The notes: a model not told the origin generated them from the letters alone. A stretch of DNA of 64,000 nucleotides from Salinicola lusitanus (GCF_003206045.1 NZ_PZJM01000006.1:58236-122235); one strand, 5' to 3'; positions 28,931 to 37,720 are shown, numbered from the stretch's first letter. Program-made: numbers and translations.

Positions 28931-29701
28931 CTAACGAGAGGGGCGTCTCAGCTGCATGGGCGGATGGCCATAGCGGCGCCGGAAGGCGTTGCTCAGGGCG
29001 CTCTGGTTGGCGAACCCTGTGCGTTCCGCGATATTTGCCAGCGGCATGTCGGTCAACGTGGTCAATTCACGAGCCCGATTCAAACGCAGCCGCATCACGA
29101 ACTGATAGGGAGTGATGCCAGTCTGTTCGCGAAATCGTTCGGCGAAGTGCGCTTCGCTCAGACAGACCAGGCGGGCCAGGTCGGAGACGCTCAGGCGCCG
29201 GTCCAGCCGTTCGAGAACGAACTGCTCGAGCCGCTGGACGTCGAGTGCTCGACTGGCTCGCTTGGCCAGCGAGGGAGAGCGGAGCGGCGCGTTCAGGCGG
29301 GCGTGCAGTGAACTGAGCAGGGTGGCGACCAGCAGATCCCCGGGTGCGTGACTGGCTTGACCCATCTCGTTGATCAGAAACTGCAGGTAGTGCTGTAGCG
29401 ATTCATCGAGAGCAAAGTACCCCGGGCGATCGAACAGGGCTCTCGATCGCCGATTCATCCCGGTCAGGGCAGAGGCATCGTCCGGCAAGTCGATGATCAA
29501 CTGGCGGTTATCCCCGATGCCCTCGTAATAGTGTTCGATATTGGCTGGCACGAGACAGCCCGAGAGTGGCGCGACGACACCTCCCTGACCGGCGATCTCG
29601 AATTCCGCGTAACCGGACAGCCCGATCACGAGCTGGTGATAGTCGTGGTGGTGGTGCTGGATGGCGTTGTCCAGCGGTGTCAGCCGGATGGTATCGGTCA
29701 T
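28931..29701 (-). CDS. AraC-family regulator, probable PruR-like activator of putA
   Basis: A 256-residue transcription factor. The N-terminal half is a cupin-like ligand domain beginning with a histidine-rich segment (HHHHDYHQLVIGL), and the C-terminal half holds the two AraC helix-turn-helix motifs (LARLVCLSEAHFAERFREQTG and IAERTGFANQSALSNAFRRRYG, in part). It lies 164 bp upstream of putA on the same strand, the position and type of P. aeruginosa pruR, which activates put genes in response to proline. Role inferred from context. The ribosome binding site is weak. Confidence 0.82.
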   Translation of the reverse strand: MTDTIRLTPLDNAIQHHHHDYHQLVIGLSGYAEFEIAGQGGVVAPLSGCLVPANIEHYYEGIGDNRQLIIDLPDDASALTGMNRRSRALFDRPGYFALDESLQHYLQFLINEMGQASHAPGDLLVATLLSSLHARLNAPLRSPSLAKRASRALDVQRLEQFVLERLDRRLSVSDLARLVCLSEAHFAERFREQTGITPYQFVMRLRLNRARELTTLTDMPLANIAERTGFANQSALSNAFRRRYGHPPMQLRRPSR

Positions 29702-29725
29702 GGTGTTCGTCGCGACGTGGCGTGT

Positions 29726-30097
29726 TCAGGCATGATACTCACTTCCGTGAAGCGCCTGATGGGCCGCCAGGTGGTCGCGCAGTGCCGTCAGCTCTTCCCG
29801 ACCCTTGCGAGAGAAGAGCGATCCGCCCTGGGCCGCTTGCCACGGGCGACCGTGCGTTTCCATCAGGTGCTGGCTCCGGCGGCGCAGGTTTTCCAGATAG
29901 GCATCGTGGCGGATCGGGTAGCCGATCAAGGTGTGCCAGCGTGCTTCACTGGCGCGGTTGTCCAGTACCGCGTCGAACAGGTCGAGAAGATCCTGTGGTT
30001 GGGTTCGATAGCGGGGAGTGCGCGATAGCATCAGCGCCGCCACGGTGGCCAGACTGATCAGCAGGCAGACGAGGAAGACCACGAAGAATAGTGGCAT
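29726..30097 (-). CDS. Hypothetical single-pass membrane protein
   Basis: A 123-residue protein of unknown function. One N-terminal membrane helix (about residues 3-23) is followed by a soluble, mostly helical, histidine- and arginine-rich domain. GGAG precedes the start at 30097. It lies just upstream of the pruR-like gene on the same strand with 24 bp between them, so it may be co-transcribed with it. No family recognised. Confidence 0.65.
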   Translation of the reverse strand: MPLFFVVFLVCLLISLATVAALMLSRTPRYRTQPQDLLDLFDAVLDNRASEARWHTLIGYPIRHDAYLENLRRRSQHLMETHGRPWQAAQGGSLFSRKGREELTALRDHLAAHQALHGSEYHA

Positions 30098-30533
30098 GCG
30101 GAGGCTCCGGGGCGCGGCAGTCGTCGCAGTTTACCATGCTGGCGGCGGCGCCCAAATGTCGTTGACACGGCGCTTGGCAAGGTACACCCGGCAAGATGTC
30201 GATCGCGCGGAGGTCGATGATAGCCGAACTCGAGCAAAGATGGCGCCGTTCGGACGTCACGGGAGCTCATGCCGTACCGGTCGATCTCGGTGGCGTTCGC
30301 CCCGGTAATGGAGAGAGACGGTGGACCCGACGCCGACCGCGGGTATCACTGTTACCGGATAAAAAAACGCCGCGCTGAGCGCGGCGATAACGATCATTAC
30401 AGTAAGCTCGAGAATCCCTGTAGCGACTGCTATTCAGTATCTCTTGATCGTTATGAGTCGTTATCGATGAAAAAGTTCCTCGACGCGAGAGAGGCCGCGC
30501 ACTCACTCGTGCTGGAGCCGGTATCCGCGCCCG
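30098..30533. other. Intergenic region with a terminator
   Basis: No gene is supported in this 436-bp stretch. It contains the terminator of the next gene (30361-30386) and presumably the promoter of the hypothetical membrane protein gene at 29726-30097, which I could not place precisely. Confidence 0.5.
30361..30386 (-). terminator. Intrinsic terminator
   Basis: CGCCGCGC (30368-30375) and GCGCGGCG (30379-30386) form a hairpin with a TGA loop, followed on the minus strand by seven T. It lies about 150 bp after the hypothetical gene at 30534-30974. Confidence 0.85.
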
Positions 30534-30974
30534 TCAGGGCAATGCTCTGGCGCCGGAAGCGGCAGGCGTGTCTGCCTCCCACTGCCTGACTTGGCCGTTC
30601 TCGGCCACCCAGAACACGGCGACGCCCTGGCGTAGGCAGAACTCCTTCATCCCGGCCATCCGGCGGCGAAAATCGGAGGTGTCGGGGAGTGCCAGCGATA
30701 CCTGGGCCGTCTCGTCCGGCATTTCGCTGTCCTGGATGAGATAGAAGAAGGCTTGGGTGATCTCCATCCAAGGGTCCTGGCCGACATCGAGGCCAAGTTC
30801 GCCCCGGCAGTCGACGATCAGGCGCCTCTGTCCAAACACGGACGTGGCTTCGAGATCGATTTCCGGTCGCGTGCCCAGTCGGCTGGCCCCACATCGATAG
30901 CCATTGCTGGCAAGCCAGTGGGACATCGCCTGAACGACATGAGTATGAGTTATGGATGCCATCGGTTTTGTCAT
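30534..30974 (-). CDS. Hypothetical protein
   Basis: A 146-residue soluble protein that I do not recognise. The core has strands PEIDLEATSVFGQRRLIVDC followed by DPWMEITQAFFYLIQD and later VAVFWVAENGQVRQW. The order of an acidic strand, IVDCRGE and a helix is faintly reminiscent of PD-(D/E)xK nuclease-like folds, but the lysine is absent and I make no functional claim. Neither the first start (30974) nor M5 (30962) has a clear ribosome site. It is a lone gene in a gene-poor zone with its own terminator. Confidence 0.55.
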   Translation of the reverse strand: MTKPMASITHTHVVQAMSHWLASNGYRCGASRLGTRPEIDLEATSVFGQRRLIVDCRGELGLDVGQDPWMEITQAFFYLIQDSEMPDETAQVSLALPDTSDFRRRMAGMKEFCLRQGVAVFWVAENGQVRQWEADTPAASGARALP

Positions 30975-31530
30975 GAATTTAGTTAATGTTATGAAATGAC
31001 GCGATTAGCTTCTGATTTGATGTATCAATGATTAGATTAACATAGTCGTGTTTCTAGATAGATGCATAGTTCGTATAGGGGCCCTCCTATTCTGCATGGC
31101 CCGACGTGAGTAGTGATTCTATCTATAGGCAGCGCCTTAGCTGCCGTTTTTCAACGACTTCCGGCGTCATGGCCATGGCTTCTTCCCTTGCTCTGGCGCT
31201 TTGGAAGAAAAAGAGCGACAGACAGGAGAGTGCCTGATTCGGTGGCCGGAGTTCGCCATGTCGTATAGTTAAGATACTTCTATTTTATTATTAAAGTTAT
31301 AGTTTGATACGGTCGTTCGACGACTGCTCCCTGACACGCCATGACACTGCGGCGAACCCTGGGCTTTAGGGCCCATCCACCCGCCGGCCGGGACCGAAGC
31401 GAGCTTGCCGATCCGCCCGCAGGAGCATTGCCGACCATCTGCAAGAATATTGTTAGTCGACGGTTCCCATAGCGCCGGCTAGCGTGAATAATCGCAAGTC
31501 AACTCTATTAGACTAAAGTAGGAGGTGGCC
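30975..31530. other. AT-rich intergenic region with an orphan terminator
   Basis: No protein gene is supported in this 556-bp stretch. The left third and the part around 31260-31310 are strongly AT-rich compared with the window. It contains a plus-strand terminator-like hairpin at 31128-31151 with no plus-strand gene upstream of it, and the near-palindrome ATAGGGGCCCTCCTAT at about 31075. The right end carries the ribosome binding site of the MFS gene. Confidence 0.5.
31128..31151 (+). terminator. Orphan intrinsic terminator
   Basis: GGCAGC (31128-31133) pairs with GCTGCC (31140-31145) around a 6-base loop, followed by G and five T. No plus-strand gene precedes it for more than 7 kb, so it may end a short non-coding transcript. 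Confidence 0.5.
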
Positions 31531-32724
31531 GTGGCTAACGCTCACTCGGCCGATACAGCAAAGCCCTCCCGGCGGTATGCGTTGCTGATCGAAATAGCGC
31601 TGGCCGTGGGAGGATTCGCCATTGGCGTCGGCGAGTTCACCATCATGGGTCTGATGCCGGACGTGGCCAGGGCTTTGAGCATCTCCGAGCCGCAAGTGGG
31701 TAACGTCATCAGCGCCTACGCGCTAGGCGTCGTGGTGGGGGCGCCACTGATCGCCGTCATGGGATCGCACTTCTATCGGCGTCATCTGCTGCTGATGCTG
31801 ATGGCCTTTTTTGCGCTGGGCAATATCGCCAGCGCCCTGGCGCCGGATTATCACACCTTGATGATCTTTCGCTTCATCTCCGGACTGCCTCACGGCGCCT
31901 ATTTTGGCGTCGCCTCCCTGGTCGCGGCCTCGCTCGTTCCCCCGCACAAGCGGGCTCAGGCGGTGAGCCGGGTCATGTCCGGACTGACCATCGCCATGCT
32001 GATAGGCAACCCCCTCGCCACCTGGCTGAGTCAGATGATGAGTTGGCGCCTGGCCTTTGCCATGGTCGGTGGCATTGCTGTCTTGGCGGTCGTTCTGGTG
32101 TTCATCTATCTACCGTTGAACCGACAAGAGAAGCGCAATAGCCCGATGCAGGAGCTCACCGCGCTCAAGCGTTCTCAGGTCTGGTTGACGCTAGGGGTCG
32201 GCGCGATCGGCTTCGCCGGTATGTTCTGTGTCTTCGCCTACCTGGCTCCGGTCCTCGTCAACGTGACGCAGGTGTCGCCGTACTGGATACCCGTGGCCCA
32301 GGCGGCATTCGGCGCAGGCGCCATTATCGGTAATATCGTCGGCGGAAAACTCTACGATCGCATGCAGCTCAAGGGGGTGGGCTGGTTGCTGGTCTGGTGC
32401 ATTGCCATCCTGCTGCTCTTTCCGCTGGCGGCGCAGTCGCTATGGTCGATTCTGCTGATTTGCGTGGCGGTCGGGACCATGGTCTCGCTGTCCCCGGCAC
32501 TGCAGACACGGCTGATGGATGTGGCGGCGGATGCCCAGACCCTGGCTGCCGCTTCCAATCACGCCGCTTTCAATGTGGCCAACGCGCTGGGGCCGTGGCT
32601 CGGCGGCATAGCCATCGGCGCCGGGCTGGGATGGACCGCGACCGGCTACGTCGGGGCGGCGGCGGCGGCAGTGGGGCTGGTCGTGTTCTTCTTCGCCTAC
32701 CGTCAGCAGCAGCGGTACGGTTGA
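31531..32724 (+). CDS. MFS transporter, DHA1 drug/sugar-efflux type
   Basis: A 397-residue, 12-helix major facilitator protein. The GTG at 31531 is chosen because AGGAGG sits 5 bases upstream; the in-frame GTG 6 bases earlier overlaps that site. GEFTIMGLMPDVA in helix 1 and RFISGLPHGAYFGVASLVAASL resemble the AraJ/YdhP efflux group. Substrate unknown, probably proton-driven efflux. It stands alone in its operon and is followed by a strong hairpin. Confidence 0.85.
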   Translation: MANAHSADTAKPSRRYALLIEIALAVGGFAIGVGEFTIMGLMPDVARALSISEPQVGNVISAYALGVVVGAPLIAVMGSHFYRRHLLLMLMAFFALGNIASALAPDYHTLMIFRFISGLPHGAYFGVASLVAASLVPPHKRAQAVSRVMSGLTIAMLIGNPLATWLSQMMSWRLAFAMVGGIAVLAVVLVFIYLPLNRQEKRNSPMQELTALKRSQVWLTLGVGAIGFAGMFCVFAYLAPVLVNVTQVSPYWIPVAQAAFGAGAIIGNIVGGKLYDRMQLKGVGWLLVWCIAILLLFPLAAQSLWSILLICVAVGTMVSLSPALQTRLMDVAADAQTLAAASNHAAFNVANALGPWLGGIAIGAGLGWTATGYVGAAAAAVGLVVFFFAYRQQQRYG

Positions 32725-32761
32725 GTTCGGCGGGGTCGAGTGGAATCGAGGCGTTGGGCAG

Positions 32762-32787
32762 GGGCCTGACCCGGTTGGGTCAGGCCC
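32762..32787. terminator. Strong hairpin between convergent genes
   Basis: A perfect 11-bp stem, GGGCCTGACCC (32762-32772) with GGGTCAGGCCC (32777-32787), around loop GGTT. It lies between the MFS gene and the convergent zinc-ribbon gene. No T-tract follows on either side, but position and stability suggest a bidirectional terminator. Confidence 0.6.
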
Positions 32788-32808
32788 ATCGAGATCGGTG
32801 TGCGAGGG

Positions 32809-33009
32809 TCAAGCGAGCTCGGTAACCGCGGCTGACGGGGCAGGAACTGAAACATATGCGTCTTCGCTGGGGCAGCGTTCGCACTTGATGCTGACCGCCT
32901 TCTGCTCTTCGGCGTCAGTGGTTGTCGTCGGTAGCGGCTGCTCATGGCCACAAGCGCGACAGCACGCCATCAATGAACTTTCGGATTGCTTGACCGTAAA
33001 CATTTCCAT
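32809..33009 (-). CDS. Small zinc-ribbon-like protein
   Basis: A 66-residue protein with two CxxC knuckles, CRAC at 17-20 and CERC at 43-46, the spacing of a zinc ribbon. AAGGAG lies 8 bases upstream of the start at 33009. The C-terminal tail is low-complexity (PAPSAAV). Function unknown; a stand-alone zinc ribbon may bind nucleic acid or a protein partner. An inverted repeat at 33085-33117 lies in its upstream region. Confidence 0.65.
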   Translation of the reverse strand: MEMFTVKQSESSLMACCRACGHEQPLPTTTTDAEEQKAVSIKCERCPSEDAYVSVPAPSAAVTELA

Positions 33010-33334
33010 CGGCTCTTCTCCTTAACCATGGCTCGAGGCGCTTACTCGGCTCTGTGCCCGTAAAGCCCGCAACGCAAAATGGGTTCGACTATAGTCTGAC
33101 ACCAACTGTATAGTCGAGCACGGGAAATGCAAGATCGGGCAGTGCCTTAGAGTCCGGGGCCCGCCGGGCGCAGCGCCGACGCGCACCGAACGTCGAGCGC
33201 TGCCGGTGTATCGATCCGTTGGGGAGTTCGCCCGATCGCTTGCGTCGCCGAATCGTTTTCTTCATGCCGGGTGGCTGGCACTTCATTCGTTCGGCCGTCG
33301 AGCGGCCGACCATTTTTCGCGACGGGGCCGGCTG
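33010..33334. other. Intergenic region between zinc-ribbon and XRE genes
   Basis: No gene is supported. Besides the inverted repeat at 33085-33117 it holds a hairpin TCGGCCG (33291-33297) / CGGCCGA (33303-33309) followed on the plus strand by five T (33313-33317). On the minus strand this hairpin lies right after the XRE gene stop, without a T-tract. Confidence 0.4.
33085..33117. promoter_or_regulatory. 9-bp inverted repeat upstream of the zinc-ribbon gene
   Basis: TCGACTATA (33085-33093) and TATAGTCGA (33109-33117) are exact inverted copies separated by 15 bp. The start-to-start spacing of 24 bp is near two helical turns plus a few bases, compatible with a dimeric or tetrameric regulator. 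The S24-like XRE regulator encoded 220 bp away is a candidate, by proximity only. Confidence 0.5.
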
Positions 33335-33943
33335 TCATTGACGGCTCCAGCGTGCCCTGATGTAGCCGACGATGCGAAACGGCGGATGACGGACGCTCTC
33401 CACGGTCACCCCATGAAGCTGCTCTCCGCTGACACGCATTCTGCCGGACGCCAGATGCTCGAGATATTGAATCTGCAGCATCCCCTCCCGCTCGAGCAGA
33501 TAGAGGCCGTCCTGCTGAAACTTGTCACACGGCAGGACAGCGGCCAGATCCCCCTCGAACAGAAAATCGAACGATTCGTTTTCAGCCGGCGTCACCAGAT
33601 GACAATCCTGGGTCAGTAGCTGCAGCGTGGACATCGCGTCCGGCTCCGTCTTCTGCTGCTCCCAGGGCGCCGCCAGGTGCGAATGGAGGCTCAGGACGGC
33701 CTGGCTCGACATCTGCGAGTCGACCGCCATCGCATTGAGGACATCGTCGTCGAGGAGCTGCTTGATCGAACAGCTCAGTGCCGAGGTGAGCGCCACGAGG
33801 CGCTCATGGCCGATCTGCTTGATGGTGCCTGACTCCCAGTAGGAGATCGTGACGTCGGAGACGCCCACCCGTCTTGCCAGTGCAGCCTTGCTCATTCCTG
33901 CCTGAAGGCGGAGTTGTTTGATTCGTGGTCCTAACCCGTCCAT
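33335..33943 (-). CDS. XRE-family regulator with S24-like C-terminal domain
   Basis: A 202-residue phage-repressor-like regulator. The N-terminal helix-turn-helix is LRLQAGMSKAALARRVGVSDVTISYWESG (in part at about 10-40). The C-terminal part, from FDFLFEGDLAAVLP to FRIVGYIRARW, follows the LexA/CI peptidase S24 fold, but the position normally holding the catalytic lysine reads LQIQYL, so self-cleavage is doubtful. The start at 33943 is chosen because the domain begins directly after it; a GTG at 33985 is possible and neither has a good ribosome site. Divergent from gltX by about 285 bp. No phage genes are near, so it may be a domesticated regulator. Confidence 0.75.
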   Translation of the reverse strand: MDGLGPRIKQLRLQAGMSKAALARRVGVSDVTISYWESGTIKQIGHERLVALTSALSCSIKQLLDDDVLNAMAVDSQMSSQAVLSLHSHLAAPWEQQKTEPDAMSTLQLLTQDCHLVTPAENESFDFLFEGDLAAVLPCDKFQQDGLYLLEREGMLQIQYLEHLASGRMRVSGEQLHGVTVESVRHPPFRIVGYIRARWSRQ

Positions 33944-34228
33944 CCATGAATCTCGCCTGCGTATTGGTGCTGTGAGGATATCCACTCATTACCGAAGTAT
34001 GTTTCGGGTTGCGAGCTTGTTGTCATATGTTTGTCTAATTTTTTCGGTCCAAGCGTTGGCTCGAAGCAGGGAATCGTCAAGGTATCAGTTCATGGCCCCA
34101 ACGTATCCAGGCCTCCCGATGCCCCCTTCCGCACCTATCCACAACGACTGGGAGGGATAGCCAGCGCTGCAGCCTCCCCTCGGGAAGGCGTACAATTACA
34201 GCGCTCGTTCATCAACGGAATGGAATTC

Positions 34229-35707
34229 ATGACGGTACGCACGCGCATCGCGCCTTCACCGACTGGCGACCCCCATGTCGGGACAGCTTACATCGCCCTC
34301 TTCAATCTCTGCTTCGCTCGCCTGCATGGCGGGCAGTTCATTCTGCGGATCGAAGATACCGATCGCCAGCGCTCCACGGCCGAGTCGGAGAAAATGATTC
34401 TCGACTCGCTGCGCTGGCTGGGGCTGGACTGGGACGAAGGCCCGGATATCGGAGGGCCTCACGGCCCTTATCGACAAAGTGAACGGGGTTCCATCTACGC
34501 TCAGCACGCCGAACGGCTGCTCGAGGGCGGGCACGCCTTCAAGTGCTACCGCACCAGCGAAGAGCTGGATGCGCTGCGGGAAGAGCGAAGGGCGGCGGGA
34601 CTGCATCTGGCGCTGAAGCCTCACGACCTGGCGCTGGATCCCGACGAACAGCGCAGGCGGGAAGCGGCCGGTTATCCCTACGTCATTCGACTGCAGGTGC
34701 CTTCCGAAGGTGTCTGTGTCGTCCAGGACATGCTTCGTGGGCAGATAGAGGTCGATTGGGCGCAAGTCGACGCACAGATTCTCATGAAGTCGGATGGTAT
34801 GCCGACCTACCATCTGGCCAACGTGGTCGACGACCATCTGATGGGGATCACCCACGTCCTCCGGGGCGAGGAGTGGATCAACTCCGCACCCAAGCATCAA
34901 TTGCTGTACGAGTATTTCGGCTGGCCGATGCCGGAGCTGTGCCACATGCCCTTGCTGCGCAATCCGGACAAGTCGAAGTTGTCCAAGCGCAAGAATCCGA
35001 CCTCGATCAACTACTATCGTCGGATGGGGTTCCTGCCGCAGGCGGTCACCAACTATCTCGGGCGGATGGGATGGTCGATGCCGGACGAGCGCGAGAAGTT
35101 CAGTCTCGACGAGATGATGGCTCACTTCGACCTTCAGCGGGTCTCGCTGGGTGGCCCGGTTTTCGATCTCGACAAATTGAGCTGGCTCAACGGCGTCTAT
35201 ATCCGCGAGGACCTTGACGATGCGGCGCTCCTGGGAGCGTTGCGCGAGTGGGCGTTCAACGAGGCGTACGTCGGCCAGATCCTGCCCCAGATTCGCCCGC
35301 GGATCACCACGCTCTCCGATGCGATGCCGCTGGCGGGCCATTTCTTCGCTGGCCTGCCCGAGATCGACGAGCGGAGCTTCGACGGCGTCGATCTCGAACG
35401 TGAGACGCTGGTGACGCTGCTGCAGTTCCTGGTATGGCGGCTCGAGACCCTTACGAGCTGGGAGAAGGGGGCGCTGCTGGAGCAGGTCAAGCTGCTGGCG
35501 GAGCACTTCGAGCTGAAGATGAAGGCTTTCCTGGCGCCCGTGTTCATCGCGGTGACGGGAAGTTCCCACTCGACATCGGTACTCGATGCCATGGCGATTC
35601 TGGGCTCGGACGTCACGCGGGCGCGCCTTCGCCATGCGATCGAGGTGCTCGGCGGTGTTTCCAAGAAACAGGCCAAGCGTCTTGAGAAGCAGTATCGCGA
35701 GCTGTGA
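34229..35707 (+). CDS. gltX: Glutamyl-tRNA synthetase
   Basis: A 492-residue class I synthetase that charges tRNA-Glu. The start at ATG 34229 gives the typical N-terminus [20 protein letters not shown], containing the HIGH-type motif (residues 9-16 region); an ATG 9 bases earlier is possible. The KMSKS-type loop is [10 protein letters not shown]. The full-length C-terminal anticodon-binding domain is present. The zinc-binding CxC of E. coli GluRS is not kept ([10 protein letters not shown]), and the later Cys/His ligands are also absent. A tRNA-Glu gene lies 200 bp downstream. Confidence 0.95.
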   Translation: MTVRTRIAPSPTGDPHVGTAYIALFNLCFARLHGGQFILRIEDTDRQRSTAESEKMILDSLRWLGLDWDEGPDIGGPHGPYRQSERGSIYAQHAERLLEGGHAFKCYRTSEELDALREERRAAGLHLALKPHDLALDPDEQRRREAAGYPYVIRLQVPSEGVCVVQDMLRGQIEVDWAQVDAQILMKSDGMPTYHLANVVDDHLMGITHVLRGEEWINSAPKHQLLYEYFGWPMPELCHMPLLRNPDKSKLSKRKNPTSINYYRRMGFLPQAVTNYLGRMGWSMPDEREKFSLDEMMAHFDLQRVSLGGPVFDLDKLSWLNGVYIREDLDDAALLGALREWAFNEAYVGQILPQIRPRITTLSDAMPLAGHFFAGLPEIDERSFDGVDLERETLVTLLQFLVWRLETLTSWEKGALLEQVKLLAEHFELKMKAFLAPVFIAVTGSSHSTSVLDAMAILGSDVTRARLRHAIEVLGGVSKKQAKRLEKQYREL

Positions 35708-35755
35708 CTCGATACCGGCCATGTCAGGGCAGTTCGATTTTTTCTGTGTAAAGCG

Positions 35756-35784
35756 TTGACTTATCAGTGGGATGGCCGTATATT
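35756..35784 (+). promoter_or_regulatory. Sigma-70 promoter of the tRNA operon
   Basis: TTGACT (35756-35761) and TATATT (35779-35784) are 17 bp apart. The following bases are a GC-rich discriminator, typical of stringently controlled stable-RNA promoters. The tRNA-Ala gene starts 18 bp after the -10. Confidence 0.8.
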
Positions 35785-35802
35785 TCGCCCCGTTCTTGGA
35801 AC

Positions 35803-35878
35803 GGGGCCTTAGCTCAGCTGGGAGAGCGCAACACTGGCAGTGTTGAGGTCAGCGGTTCGATCCCGCTAGGCTCCACCA
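35803..35878 (+). tRNA. tRNA-Ala (anticodon GGC)
   Basis: A 76-base cloverleaf with acceptor arms GGGGCCT and AGGCTCC, anticodon loop CTGGCAG giving anticodon GGC, T-loop TTCGATC and encoded CCA end. It is co-transcribed with the following tRNA-Glu. Confidence 0.97.
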
Positions 35879-35907
35879 CAAGAACCGACCTTCGCGTCGT
35901 CTTCAGC

Positions 35908-35983
35908 GTCCCATTCGTCTAGTGGTCCAGGACACCGCCCTTTCACGGCGGTAACAGGGGTTCGAACCCCCTATGGGACGCCA
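35908..35983 (+). tRNA. tRNA-Glu (anticodon TTC)
   Basis: A 76-base cloverleaf nearly identical to E. coli tRNA-Glu: acceptor GTCCCAT/ATGGGAC, anticodon loop CTTTCAC giving TTC, T-loop TTCGAAC and encoded CCA. It lies 29 bp after tRNA-Ala. Confidence 0.97.
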
Positions 35984-36261
35984 CTTCTTCCTTCTCTGTT
36001 TCTCTTACCGATATCCAGCTTCACGGGTTTCTGCGGCTGTTGATAACTGATCGATATCGATCCCTCCAGGCTTGACATTCTGCCGGCTTTTCCACCGTGG
36101 CGATTCGCGCCCCCTTGACGCCGCTAACTTACTGAAAATAGGCAAATGAAAATTTTACCTATTAAAATCAATGGCTTAGTTGTGGTTAAAAATTAAGCAA
36201 TCTGTTGGCAGGGCGCTTCTGGAGGCGGTTTGGTGACATTATCGAGGGGTTTTTAACAGGC

Positions 36262-36270
36262 TTATCCACA
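36262..36270 (+). promoter_or_regulatory. Perfect DnaA box near gltA
   Basis: TTATCCACA matches the DnaA box consensus exactly and shares the extension GG with the copy at 21050. Isolated, next to an AT-rich tract. Confidence 0.45.
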
Positions 36271-36309
36271 GGAAGTGTGGAAATCTTCGCCGTCCGTGGG
36301 GCGGACATG

Positions 36310-36335
36310 AAAAAGCCGCCGGTCATTCCGGCGGC
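36310..36335 (-). terminator. Intrinsic terminator of gltA
   Basis: GCCGCCGG (36315-36322) pairs with CCGGCGGC (36328-36335); on the minus strand five T follow. It lies 30 bp after the gltA stop. Confidence 0.85.
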
Positions 36336-36365
36336 ATCGGGGTGTATTGCTAGTGCGCTGCAGTT

Positions 36366-37652
36366 CTACTTCGTCGGATAATCCCGCTTGTCGTAGCCGG
36401 TATAGAGCTGGCGGGGGCGGCTGATCCGGTAGCCGTTGGTGATCATCTCGTTCCAGTGGGAGATCCAGCCAACCGTGCGTGCCATGGCAAAGATCACCGT
36501 GAACATGTTGGTGGGAATACCGATGGCCTTGAGGATGATCCCGGAGTAGAAATCGACGTTGGGATAGAGCTTGCGCTCGATGAAATATTCGTCCTCCAGC
36601 GCGATCTGTTCCAGGCGCTTGGCGATCTGCAGTTGTGCGTCGTCGCCGATTCCCAGCTCTCCGAGGACCTCGTCGCAGGTCTCCTTCATCACCTTGGCGC
36701 GGGGGTCGAAGTTGCGGTAGACCCGATGGCCGAAGCCCATCAGCTTGAACGGGTCGTCCTTGTCCTTGGCCTTGTCGATGAAGCGCTGGATGTTCTCTTC
36801 CGAGTCGTCGCCAATCTCGTCCAGCATCGCCAGTACCGCCTCGTTGGCGCCGCCATGCGCCGGCCCCCAGAGTGCGGCGATGCCGGCGCTGATGCAGGCG
36901 AAGGGGTTGGCGCCGGTGGAGCCGGCCAGGCGCACGGTGGAAGTCGAGGCATTCTGCTCATGATCGGCGTGCAGCATGAAGATGCGATCCATCGCCTTGG
37001 CGATGACCGGGTTGACCTCGTAGTGCTCGCACGGATTGCCGAACATCATGTGCAGGAAGTTTTCGGAGTAATTGAGGTCGTTGCGCGGATACATGAACGG
37101 CTGGCCGATGTTGTACTTGTGACACATCGCGGCCAGCGTCGGCATCTTGGCGATCAGGCGTATGGCGCTGACGTGACGCTGGTCGGCCTGAGTGATGTCG
37201 AGGTTGTCGTGGTAGAAGGCAGCGAGCCCGCCGACGACGCCGCAGAGAACGGCCATGGGGTGTGCGTCGCGGCGAAACCCCTTGTAGAAGTTGACGATCT
37301 GCTCGTGAACCATGGTGTGACGACCGATGGTATCCCTGAACTTCTCGTACTCCTTCGAAGAGGGAAGCTCACCGAACATCAGAAGGTAGCAAAGTTCGAC
37401 GTAGTTGGAGTTCTCGGCCAGTTGCTCGATCGGGTACCCGCGATGGAGCAGTGTACCGGCGGCACCGTCGATATAGGTGATGCCGGACTCGCACGAGGCG
37501 GTAGCGACGAAGCCAGGATCGTAGGTGAACAGGCCTTCTGCGGTCAGGCTGCGGACGTCGATGACATCGGGGCCGACGGTGCCGGGGTATACCGGCAATT
37601 CGATGGTGTTGTCGACACCATCGACCGATAGTTTCGCTTTTCTGTCAGCCAT
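36366..37652 (-). CDS. gltA: Citrate synthase (type II)
   Basis: A 428-residue hexameric-type citrate synthase that condenses acetyl-CoA with oxaloacetate. AAGGAGG precedes the ATG. Catalytic elements are [20 protein letters not shown] and [14 protein letters not shown] with the substrate histidines and arginine. Length equals the Gram-negative norm (427-428). It is divergent from sdhCDAB, the same arrangement as in E. coli, and has its own promoter and terminator. Confidence 0.97.
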   Translation of the reverse strand: MADRKAKLSVDGVDNTIELPVYPGTVGPDVIDVRSLTAEGLFTYDPGFVATASCESGITYIDGAAGTLLHRGYPIEQLAENSNYVELCYLLMFGELPSSKEYEKFRDTIGRHTMVHEQIVNFYKGFRRDAHPMAVLCGVVGGLAAFYHDNLDITQADQRHVSAIRLIAKMPTLAAMCHKYNIGQPFMYPRNDLNYSENFLHMMFGNPCEHYEVNPVIAKAMDRIFMLHADHEQNASTSTVRLAGSTGANPFACISAGIAALWGPAHGGANEAVLAMLDEIGDDSEENIQRFIDKAKDKDDPFKLMGFGHRVYRNFDPRAKVMKETCDEVLGELGIGDDAQLQIAKRLEQIALEDEYFIERKLYPNVDFYSGIILKAIGIPTNMFTVIFAMARTVGWISHWNEMITNGYRISRPRQLYTGYDKRDYPTK

Positions 37653-37720
37653 GTAGGCCTCCTTTATCGTGACATAAGCCTTTGTCTTTACTGCCTGCAG
37701 GCGAAAAAAAGAGTTTGCCC

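Larger units (their letters stand above)
35984..36365. other. Intergenic region between tRNA-Glu and gltA, partly AT-rich
   Basis: No gene is seen. Bases about 36120-36210 are strongly AT-rich. It includes a perfect DnaA box at 36262-36270 and the gltA terminator at 36310-36335. I see no hairpin terminator directly after the tRNAs. Confidence 0.5.

Noticed and set aside
30534-34228. Genomic island or prophage remnant
   Set aside because: Gene-poor and partly AT-rich with a repressor-like gene, but there is no integrase, transposase, attachment-site duplication or phage structural gene.
35803-35983. tRNA-embedded integration site
   Set aside because: No direct repeat of the tRNA 3' ends and no integrase were seen in the following sequence.
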